The position numbers and the translations under genes were made by a program. Positions 39,201 to 44,614 of a stretch of 64,000 nucleotides of DNA are shown piece after piece (the first letter of the stretch is position 1; each line of letters starts with the position of its first letter). The notes under the pieces were generated by a model, which searched no databases, was not told the origin of the DNA, and saw only the letters and a list, made by a program, of their open reading frames with translations. This DNA comes from Dyella flagellata. Lineage in GTDB: Bacteria > Pseudomonadota > Gammaproteobacteria > Xanthomonadales > Rhodanobacteraceae. The stretch spans positions 1-64,000 of the forward strand of contig NZ_BSOA01000013.1 in the NCBI RefSeq assembly GCF_030160275.1. The letters are read 5' to 3'.

Positions 39201-39555
39201 CCAACACGGCCAGTCGTGCCCGCGGAGCATCCGTTTCGATCAGCTCGCGTTCCTGTTCGGCAACGAGATACAGCTGCGTCTCATTGTGTTCCGATGCCTC
39301 GTGGCGAAAGCTTGGGCGGGAACTGCCGGGAGCCTGCCACCCGCCGTCCTGTTCAGCCACTCCCAACAGTGCGACGCTCAAAATGGGATGCGCGTCGGCC
39401 TGCCTTGCCCAGGCATGCGCCAGCGCGTCCACATCGACAATACCGTGCAAGCGCAGCCTTGCCTGTAGCGCAGGTAACAACCCTGCCCTGCGCAACTGCA
39501 CGCATCGCTGCTGTTGCTGAGTACTGTGATATGCCGATGTGGTTTCCGCCGCCAT
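33250..39555 (-). CDS. NRPS, C*(interface-like)-A(X)-T-C-A(Ser)-T
   Basis: A protein of 2,101 residues. Layout: condensation-like domain 15-430 with APECCDA instead of HHxxxDG (no catalytic His); A 455-930; T 955-1020 (IGGNSL); C 1050-1475 (HHAVFDG intact); A 1500-1990; T 2010-2070 (FFSAGGHSL). The first A pocket reads D-S-A-L-I-A-E-V-W, which I cannot assign. It is residue-for-residue the same as the second A domain of the acyl-ligase synthetase. The second A reads D-V-W-H-V-S-M-I-D, a serine code. The upstream T-C protein supplies the active condensation domain that this N-terminus lacks. The start at 39555 is the only good in-frame ATG next to the domain boundary; GGAGG lies just three bases before it, unusually close. 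The 77 codons open upstream start only with TTG and do not look like a C domain. A 375-base intergenic region precedes it. Confidence 0.92.
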   Translation of the reverse strand: MAAETTSAYHSTQQQQRCVQLRRAGLLPALQARLRLHGIVDVDALAHAWARQADAHPILSVALLGVAEQDGGWQAPGSSRPSFRHEASEHNETQLYLVAEQERELIETDAPRARLAVLAANASSTDHWVVITVAPECCDARSLYLLVGALLDVTGQGGLPHKSEALDYFQYAEWQFSVMREPEARELADYWAVQGHGVDLLSFMPACDTRRAHSPRIAVRLKLPDEMVRCLRALSARLGVRISSIAMTSVLGLLQRLTDAEDFTLGFVFDGRSLNELQTVVGPLSQTLPISLRAAPADTVQSLIARVDATLGDAAERQDFVDWEVLAKAAGDPSMMLPFCLEWLDCRGMEQWEEIALQGGDASYEVKLRLIESANGIEAEWTYAPHRRDLAAVAHLGEQWQSALAACLAAPSDSLGALQLLGESERRQLLDEFAGQPLTLKQPASVMALIAQQAAQRPDAIALRGEHGVLSYAMLQRQALGYAAAMRAQGDAGIIGIDARFAAETIVLMLAAMWAGLAYVPIDMEQPTERLAAVWTATDAPLPIFGIREQPRMTENLPQLRYVRLAAAPPPIACPPPLAGQQLAYVILTSGSTGTPKGVSVSHQSLLQSTAARLAYYREPVRCFVLLSPLYVDSSVAGIYWTLASGGELVVPAEETRRDARRIQVLLESVQASHLLCIPSLYKLVLEEVQRAGHAIALTAAIVAAEPCQRDLVTRHADALAQAGLYNEYGPSEATVWASVFDCRILRQRRVPIGIPAPHSRLYVLDDAGEPVLVGEAGEICIGGALASGYWRNPKETARRFVPDKFGTTPGAVMYRSGDYGWWCADGSLMFAGRRDEQVKILGYRVELAEVRQAIETHPQVREACVRHDPDHAQIVAYVVWHGDSDAAAALQPHLQRLLPRFMLPHQYVVLERLPRLPGGKIDVQQLPIVEHTPAGFARNDVPEDPLETLVAAIWSQCLPKARVHRLANFFAIGGNSLNGIQVISRVQDALQSSRVGIRELFNHPVLAGFAAELRRLQLAPAGVDTDFAAEEPLSAQLESGGDEAAPASFFQERLYFLQAADPDSTAYNCPFAIQLEGTLDVARLEAALHRLVQRHAALRTRLRMQAGALRQFVDNALPFQLKRKDLSGTDTRPSTVAALLLEVGSQPFQLEHDLPFRACLFTLAQDRHLLVLVVHHAVFDGWSLRRLVTDVRQLYSDPPAAPEPAAAANFAYADYARWQSRQWQRGVWQGQLDYWRRQLEGATGVLALPTDHPRSAQQRFTGQTLHFQWSSILSKSVRRECHECGITAFMFFEALFALLLQRYSGQNDILIGTPVANRGRLETEALVGPVANTVVIRNTLMAGESWRDFLARMRNVVVNAYCHQDVPFEKLVEALNPARSLAHSPLFQVMLVMQNLPLAAFELDDLRCTLIPHQSRSAKFDMTLSLFETEAAFHGQLEYNSSLFEHATIERLLENLEWMAHAVLAHPHVPLRQLDMLSVAECDSLRALNPPPSQPSSETLLSLFNAQVARSPDAVAVRFEGTALTYAMLDRQANQLAHYLIARGVAMETPVALILARSPELMISLLGILKAGCAYMPLDSESPPAYLERLWTRAGNPYVITDQPHDRHDFLGDKEVSWARDASAIFAASQAAPQRPVWPEQMAYVIHTSGSTGEPKAVAVPHAGIVNRLQWMQQLLQLRQGEAVLQKTPYTFDVSVWELFWPLLQGACVVLASPGQHRDPAALEQLLAQERVAFVHFVPAMLSTFLQARGFERLDALRAVVCSGEALDASLCERFFGQADSVALYNMYGPTEASIDVSSWVCRRGDATVPIGHPIDGMALHVSGVDLALVPRGAVGELLIGGIGLARGYRGNPKATAAAFIPDAQGGVEGARLYRTGDLARHRADGAVEFLGRRDQQIKLRGFRIELGEIEHVLLQFRSITQAAALVQDSATPDARLLAYVAGIEAGQLPEVKRYLASQLPPYMLPARIVVLDGLPVLNSGKVDRGALMRHPLEPVQQRGPFTPRNATEQKLGALFMHHLRTDSIDGDADFFSAGGHSLAAIALLSDINTEFRISMSLQWLLESSSFTDLATRIDGLRYLQSTDVRVAHPNAQREIEGYL

Positions 39556-39770
39556 GCTCCTCCACCCAACGCAATCAGCTTCCCCTTGCCGATGTATCCA
39601 TTGCGGGGCTCCCAGCCCATTCCCATAACATGTTGCACAGAATGGAACTAGACATCCCTTGCATCGACGCCAGCCTGCTTCGCACGGAGAGGAATCTCTC
39701 TTCGCGATCAGGTTCACTACAATGATTACGCCGGCATTTGGCAGCACTTCCCCGACGCTGCTTTCCGGCA

Positions 39771-39786
39771 TTGAAACATGTTTCAA
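39771..39786. promoter_or_regulatory. 16-bp perfect palindrome, candidate operator
   Basis: TTGAAACATGTTTCAA is its own reverse complement. It begins five bases downstream of the candidate -10 box and covers the expected transcription start. A perfect dyad in this position is typical of a dimeric repressor site. The binding protein is not in the window. Confidence 0.45.
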
Positions 39787-39791
39787 CCGGT

Positions 39792-39820
39792 TTTATACAC
39801 CTTCCCGATTGAGCTGGGAA
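39792..39820 (-). promoter_or_regulatory. Candidate sigma70 promoter for the downstream NRPS genes
   Basis: On the minus strand TTCCCA (39820-39815) and TATAAA (39797-39792) are separated by 17 bases, matching the sigma70 consensus at four and five of six positions. It would give a leader of about 230 nt before the ATG at 39555, which is long. The -35 lies inside another dyad, CTTCCC/GGGAAG (39801-39806 and 39816-39821), with a nine-base spacer. This is a motif match only. Confidence 0.4.
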
Positions 39821-39930
39821 GCGCATAAAAAAGGCACTACCGTTCATTTCTCCGAATGACGCACGCAATCATTTACGGCGAATGCTACCCCTATTGGTCA
39901 CGCCTGATTTTGAAATGCCGCCGGATATGA

Positions 39931-41793
39931 CTATCCGCTGCCTACCGAATACATTTCCTGCAGCAAGGCAGCACTCAAGGTCATGGTCATAACACCATCC
40001 AATGACAATTTGACATCTTCTCCCATGGACGGCAGACGATCGAGCAACTCAACCACCGTCTGCGCATCGAAGAACGGCACATCCTTGAAACGCTCGCTGC
40101 GCAACGAATCTTGCAAAAGTTCATAGAAGGGGCTTTCTGCATCCAGTGTGATCGGCGGCGCAGTGAACGAATGCTTGCTGCGCTTGCAGATCAGATCGGG
40201 CAAATAGGGCCGCGCCGCCTGGCGCAAAGCATATTTCTCCTGCTGACCCTTGATCAGCCGGGCGGCTGGAATACGCTTGATGACCTCGAACAGGTGATGG
40301 TCCAGGAACGGCAGCCGCACTTCCAGACCATGCGCCATCTCCAGGCGTTCGGCCAATAGTTCGTAGTTGCCTAGAAACGCCTTGGTCCACAGGTAGAGCG
40401 ACTGGATCACCGCATCGCGTCCCGCCAGCTGCCGCGCGTCGACCGAATCAAGAAAATCTTCGAACGGATTGCGTCGTTCGTACAAACTCACCATGTCCGG
40501 GTGCATCAGCACGAACAGGATCGAACGGTCTGCCGCAAGCTTGCTCATCCACGACGGCACGAAGCCCAGCCTTTGTTGCACCTGGTGCAGCAATGGCTGC
40601 TCGGCCGCGAAGCTTGCTCCCGCAGTCCCGCGCAGCAGTGCGTTTTGCAACATGTCCTGGCGCGCCGAAGGGTAACCGCCGAGCAAATCGTCGGACCCTG
40701 AGCCGGACAGAACCACTTTCCAACCGGCCTCGTGGATCGCTTTGCTGTGGATGTAGCGCGCCACCCCATGGCCGTTGAGGGCGAACATCTCGCCGTGCCA
40801 CAACGCTTCCCGGAACGACGCCGACAGATCGGCATGACGCACTTCCGTAGGGACGAACGTGGCGCCGGCAAAGGCTGCCATGCTTTGGGCATAGTCGCGC
40901 TCGTTGTAATAGCTCTCTTCGAAACAGACCGTAAACGCGTGCATAGGAGTCGCGGCATGCCTTGAGGCAATGCCTAGCACCGACGAGGAATCCAAGCCTC
41001 CGCTCAGAAAGCAGCCTACAGGCACGTCTGCGCGCAGGCGCAGCCGGACCGCCTCATCCAGCGCTGTGCGAAGCTGCTCCACCTGCGCACGCTCCCCATC
41101 TGCGTCATCCTGGTCATGCAGGGGATAGTCCATGTCCCAGTATTTTTCGATGCGCATGCCCTTTGCGTCGACGATCATCCGGTGGCCCGGAGGCAGCTGC
41201 CTGATTCCGGCGTACGGGGTGCGGTCCTCCGGCAGACAAATGAACAGCTGGTCCAGGGTCGACTGCCGATCCCACACGGCGGGGACACCCGCCGCGAAGA
41301 GAGCCTTGATCTCCGAAGCGAACAGCAACAGTCCGTTCCATTGGGCATAGAACAGCGGCTTGATGCCGAATCGGTCGCGCACGGCCAGCAGGCGCCTGGC
41401 CCTGCCGTCCCACAGGCAGAATGCGAACTCGCCGCGCAACATGCGCACGCAATCGTCCCCGTGCTCCTCGTAAAGATGCAACGCGACTTCGCTATCCGAT
41501 TCGCTGCGGAAGCGATGGCCACGTTGCATCAATTTGGCCCGCAGATGCTCGAAATCATAAAATTCGCCATTGACGGTCACGCATAGGCGACCGTCTTCAT
41601 TGCGCATGGGCTGCTCGCCATTGGCGAGGCCGACGATGCTCAGGCGCGTGTGAAGCAGTCCCACGTTGCCATCGGGCGCCAGCCATTCGCCTTCGCCGTC
41701 AGGGCCGCGATGCGCCAATGTCCGCCGCATTCGTTGCAGCATTTGCGGATCGACACCTGCGCCGTGCGCGTAAATCGCACCTATGCCACACAT
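39931..41793 (-). CDS. asnB: Asparagine synthetase (glutamine-hydrolysing), AsnB family
   Basis: A protein of 620 residues, normal length for the family. It begins MCGIGAIY, so the N-terminal Cys nucleophile of the glutaminase domain is in place after Met removal. The synthetase half has the ATP pyrophosphatase loop SGGLDSS (~265). The family transfers ammonia from glutamine to an acyl-adenylate, usually making Asn from Asp. Here it may supply Asn to the two Asn-type modules, or amidate a carboxylate of the peptide as proposed for the AsnB homologue in the bleomycin cluster. Beta-lactam synthetases share the fold and cannot be fully excluded. Its ATG overlaps the TGA of the hydroxylase gene by one base (TGATG), and it sits directly before the 375-base intergenic region. 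Confidence 0.93.
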   Translation of the reverse strand: MCGIGAIYAHGAGVDPQMLQRMRRTLAHRGPDGEGEWLAPDGNVGLLHTRLSIVGLANGEQPMRNEDGRLCVTVNGEFYDFEHLRAKLMQRGHRFRSESDSEVALHLYEEHGDDCVRMLRGEFAFCLWDGRARRLLAVRDRFGIKPLFYAQWNGLLLFASEIKALFAAGVPAVWDRQSTLDQLFICLPEDRTPYAGIRQLPPGHRMIVDAKGMRIEKYWDMDYPLHDQDDADGERAQVEQLRTALDEAVRLRLRADVPVGCFLSGGLDSSSVLGIASRHAATPMHAFTVCFEESYYNERDYAQSMAAFAGATFVPTEVRHADLSASFREALWHGEMFALNGHGVARYIHSKAIHEAGWKVVLSGSGSDDLLGGYPSARQDMLQNALLRGTAGASFAAEQPLLHQVQQRLGFVPSWMSKLAADRSILFVLMHPDMVSLYERRNPFEDFLDSVDARQLAGRDAVIQSLYLWTKAFLGNYELLAERLEMAHGLEVRLPFLDHHLFEVIKRIPAARLIKGQQEKYALRQAARPYLPDLICKRSKHSFTAPPITLDAESPFYELLQDSLRSERFKDVPFFDAQTVVELLDRLPSMGEDVKLSLDGVMTMTLSAALLQEMYSVGSG

Positions 41794-42833
41794 CAGAAGG
41801 CTCCTTGCGCGACGGAAGAGGACTGGCTGAGCTGCCCCATCGCCACGAGTATCGAGCGCACGCCCTGATAGGGGTTGCGGCCGTGGTTGATCAGCACATT
41901 GTCAAGCAATAGCACGTCATGCCGTTCCCAGGGAAACACGACTTTCGCTGCCTCGAACGCTGCGCGTATCTGCGCGAGCGATTCCGGCTCGATCGGCGTG
42001 CCATCGCCGTAGAGCGCCTCGCGTGGAAACGTGCCATGCATGACGCGCCGAATGGACTCGTGCACTTCGACCGGAAGATTGCTCGCATGGAACAGATGGG
42101 CCTGATTGAACCAGACGGTTTCGCCGGTGACCGGATGGTGCGTCACGGCCTGGCGCACCTGCCGCGTCGTGAGCTTCTCACCATCCCATTCGTAGTGTAT
42201 GTCGTGCGCCTGGCAATATTCCTCGACCACGCGAGGATCCGCCGTGCCGAATGTCTCCTGCCAGGAAAGATCAACCCCCCAGCCGTAGCGGCGCACATAC
42301 ATCACGCCTTTACGCACAAAGGAGTCTCGTACCTCGGGCGCTATGCCCTGATACACGGACCTGCCATCGGCTATAGGCGTTTCTCCGCCCTGGGCCGCTA
42401 CCTGCTGCGCGTAGAAGCATATGCGCATGGGCCAGTTCAGGGCGTAGGAAAACTCGTTATGCAGCGCGATGGTCTGCTCACTGGGATAGGCGGTGGACGT
42501 GTACACACGTCCCCCGCGTTCCTCCCGCGGCGTTGAGCGCTCCTGATAGGGTATCAACTCGTCGATACAGCGCATGCACACCGCCCGAAAGGCATCGACA
42601 CCATCGACCTCGAAGCCACGAAACAGCACGCCACCGACTGTGTGAAGGAGGGTTTGCAGCATGTCGGCATGCGCGAGCAGCCAGCGCTCCAGCGAGCGAT
42701 CAGCCTCAGCGTGGATGATCCTGGGCAGCCGCCCGCGCACCTCCGCATCGATACGGGTGGCCGCCGGCTTCCCTGCTTGCAGCAGCCGTGCCTTCAGCGC
42801 GGTGCTCTTGTCGTGTTGCCGGTCCATGCTCAT
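41793..42833 (-). CDS. Stand-alone TauD/SyrP-like Fe(II)/2-oxoglutarate hydroxylase
   Basis: A protein of 346 residues of the TauD/TfdA superfamily in its SyrP-like branch. The metal triad is visible: His and Glu in LHNEFSY, distal His in NHGRNPYQG, followed by an Arg in VRSILVAMG for 2-oxoglutarate. It resembles the hydroxylase domain at the C-terminus of the 3,097-residue NRPS, including the phrase VRKGVMYVR. SyrP-like enzymes hydroxylate an amino acid while it is bound to a carrier domain. The natural target here is residue X loaded by the NRPS two genes downstream, which starts with an interface-like degenerate C domain. The ATG overlaps the TGA of the T-C gene (ATGA). A longer open frame upstream of 42833 is the shadow of that gene. 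Confidence 0.92.
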   Translation of the reverse strand: MSMDRQHDKSTALKARLLQAGKPAATRIDAEVRGRLPRIIHAEADRSLERWLLAHADMLQTLLHTVGGVLFRGFEVDGVDAFRAVCMRCIDELIPYQERSTPREERGGRVYTSTAYPSEQTIALHNEFSYALNWPMRICFYAQQVAAQGGETPIADGRSVYQGIAPEVRDSFVRKGVMYVRRYGWGVDLSWQETFGTADPRVVEEYCQAHDIHYEWDGEKLTTRQVRQAVTHHPVTGETVWFNQAHLFHASNLPVEVHESIRRVMHGTFPREALYGDGTPIEPESLAQIRAAFEAAKVVFPWERHDVLLLDNVLINHGRNPYQGVRSILVAMGQLSQSSSVAQGAF

Positions 42834-44596
42834 GCCTGCTCGTGCCCGATATGCTTGAGGCGCTGCCGCCACGCATCGCGCCGCTGCTGACCTGTTTGCG
42901 CGTCTTGCGCGTCCATCTCCGCCAGCAGCTCGCCGATTGCTTGCTCGGCGTGAGGCAAGGCGTCGAGTACCAGCCGGTAGCGCGCGAGGAACGAGTCGAC
43001 GAAGGCGGAGTCGAACAAGTCGGTGTCGTATTCGAGCCAGCCATTCAAGCCAATGTCGCTCTCTTGCAGGGACAGTGCCAGGTCGAAGGTGGAGGTTGCG
43101 CGGTCCAGCTCGACCGGAGTGAAGGCCACATCCGCCGAATGCAACGTACCGGCCTTGCCGGCCTGCATCACAAACCATAGCTGGAACAAGGGCGAATGCG
43201 CCGGATTACGCTCGATATCAAGGGTTCGCAACACCTGATCGTACGGCATATCCTGGTTGCGCAGCGCATCGGCCGCCACCGCGCTCACGTGCTCGACAAG
43301 CGATGTCACATTCAAAAGCGGATCGCAGGCGACGCGCAGCACCAGCGTATTGAGAAAGAATCCGACCAGTTGCTGTGTTTCTTCCAGCGCTCGCCCCAGC
43401 ACAGGCGTACCGATCAGCAAGTCGCGCTGTCGGCTGTAGCCGTACAACACCAGACAATAGGCGGCAAGGCAAGCGATGTAGCGGGTAATGCCGTGCTTTT
43501 TGGCGAACTCATCGATCGCATCCACCGTATGCTGTGAAACTTCAAAGAAATGCGCGCGCCCACGGTAGGAACGCAGCTGTGGCCGCGGCTGACGCAACGG
43601 CAAGGCATGTAGGCGGGGCGCCGCTTGCAGGTTTTCACGCCAATAGGCCAGTTGTTCGGCCAGTCGCCCCGAACCGACCAACTCCCGCTGCCATCCGGCA
43701 AAATCCGCGTAACTTACGGGCAACGGCATGAGCGGCGACGGCAGCCGATTGATCAGTGTCTCGTACACGCGGGTCAGCTCGACCAGCAGCAGAGCCATCG
43801 ACCAGGCGTCGCAAATGATGTGATGCGCAGTAAGGATAAGGTAGCGAGGCGCTCCTGCGATGCTCGCCAGGCTGCAGCGAAACAGCGGTGCCGCAGCCAG
43901 GTCGAAGGGCTTTTGCGTCTCCTGCATGGCAAGTTGTTGCAGCAGCGCGTCTTCTGGCGCGGCTGCGGAGGCGTCCATGCTCAACAGGGCGAGCTCCGGC
44001 TGCACGTCATCGAGGACGACGCGACGCACGGTGTCGCCTTCCCGGCGGTAAGCCGTACGCATGGTGTCGTGTCTTTTCATCAGGATGCCAATCGCATCGC
44101 GCAACGCGTCAACCTGCAGCGCGCCGTCAATGCGTACGGCCATGAACGTGTTGTAGATGGGCACGTCCGGGCGAAGCTGGTGCTCCAGCCACATACGCTC
44201 CTCGCCATAGGACAGCAGTCCGCCATCCTGCCCAGCCCTGATCGGCGGCAAGCCACCGAAGGGGGCCGATGATTGGGACAGGAAAGCGGCCAATTGGCGA
44301 ATGGTCGGCTGCCGAAAGCATTGGTCGGCACTGAAGACCAGCTCCTGCTTGCGAGCCCGCGCACTGATCTGGATCGCGCGGATCGAGTCGCCGCCCAGGG
44401 CGATGAAGTTGTCCTGCGCACCAACCTGCTTCAGTCCGAGCACATCGCGCCAGATATCGGCCAACGTCTGCTCTAGCTCCCCCTCCGGTGCCACGTAGCT
44501 GTCCACTGCAACGGATTGTTCGCGTTTCAATAGCAGATCGACCAGTTGTCGCTTCTGCGACGAGAGCGCATTCAGTCGGTCATCGAGCCGGGACAT
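42830..44596 (-). CDS. NRPS stand-alone T-C didomain
   Basis: A protein of 588 residues with no adenylation domain. An N-terminal segment rich in Leu/Lys/Arg (about residues 1-28) looks like a docking helix. Then come a carrier domain (~40-110, LGGDSI) and a condensation domain (~125-545) with HHIICDA, catalytic His kept and Gly changed to Ala. The preceding protein ends directly after an A domain, so this carrier must be loaded across the protein boundary, and the C domain then passes the chain to the C*-A(X)-T protein. A discrete T-C protein next to an acyl-ligase/Ser synthetase is how I remember BlmV in bleomycin biosynthesis. GAGGAG precedes the ATG by six bases; the gap to the upstream stop is 18 bases. 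Confidence 0.93.
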   Translation of the reverse strand: MSRLDDRLNALSSQKRQLVDLLLKREQSVAVDSYVAPEGELEQTLADIWRDVLGLKQVGAQDNFIALGGDSIRAIQISARARKQELVFSADQCFRQPTIRQLAAFLSQSSAPFGGLPPIRAGQDGGLLSYGEERMWLEHQLRPDVPIYNTFMAVRIDGALQVDALRDAIGILMKRHDTMRTAYRREGDTVRRVVLDDVQPELALLSMDASAAAPEDALLQQLAMQETQKPFDLAAAPLFRCSLASIAGAPRYLILTAHHIICDAWSMALLLVELTRVYETLINRLPSPLMPLPVSYADFAGWQRELVGSGRLAEQLAYWRENLQAAPRLHALPLRQPRPQLRSYRGRAHFFEVSQHTVDAIDEFAKKHGITRYIACLAAYCLVLYGYSRQRDLLIGTPVLGRALEETQQLVGFFLNTLVLRVACDPLLNVTSLVEHVSAVAADALRNQDMPYDQVLRTLDIERNPAHSPLFQLWFVMQAGKAGTLHSADVAFTPVELDRATSTFDLALSLQESDIGLNGWLEYDTDLFDSAFVDSFLARYRLVLDALPHAEQAIGELLAEMDAQDAQTGQQRRDAWRQRLKHIGHEQA

Positions 44597-44614
44597 TCCA
44601 ATCTCCTCGTGACT

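Larger units (their letters stand above)
39556..39930. other. Longest intergenic region of the window, candidate regulatory leader
   Basis: Between the asparagine synthetase stop and the next NRPS start there are 375 bases without a convincing gene. The composition is visibly less GC-rich than the flanking genes. It holds a sigma70-like promoter candidate and two inverted repeats on the minus strand, listed separately. Short open frames exist on both strands (for example 39659-39859 plus) but show no domain features and no clear ribosome binding site. I see no convincing terminator for the upstream genes: the run of six T at about 39828-39833 on the minus strand has no strong stem before it. 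Confidence 0.7.

Noticed and set aside
12678-39555. Stretches of near-identical DNA recurring across the synthetases (for example near 15830 and 19966)
   Set aside because: They fall at equivalent places in paralogous Cy, C or A domains, so they reflect domain homology and not mobile elements or CRISPR repeats.
16834-39555. The two His-less domains as frameshift or sequencing errors
   Set aside because: Flanking condensation-fold sequence continues in frame on both sides, and the loss occurs twice in the same position of two proteins, which points to a real domain type.
39556-39786. 77-codon N-terminal extension of the NRPS starting at 39555
   Set aside because: It needs a TTG start inside the palindrome, and its sequence has no resemblance to a docking or C domain. 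The C-domain fold begins right after the ATG at 39555.
42834-43178. N-terminal extension of the TauD-like hydroxylase
   Set aside because: It overlaps the C domain of the T-C protein in another frame. The ATGA overlap at 42833 gives a normal-length hydroxylase.
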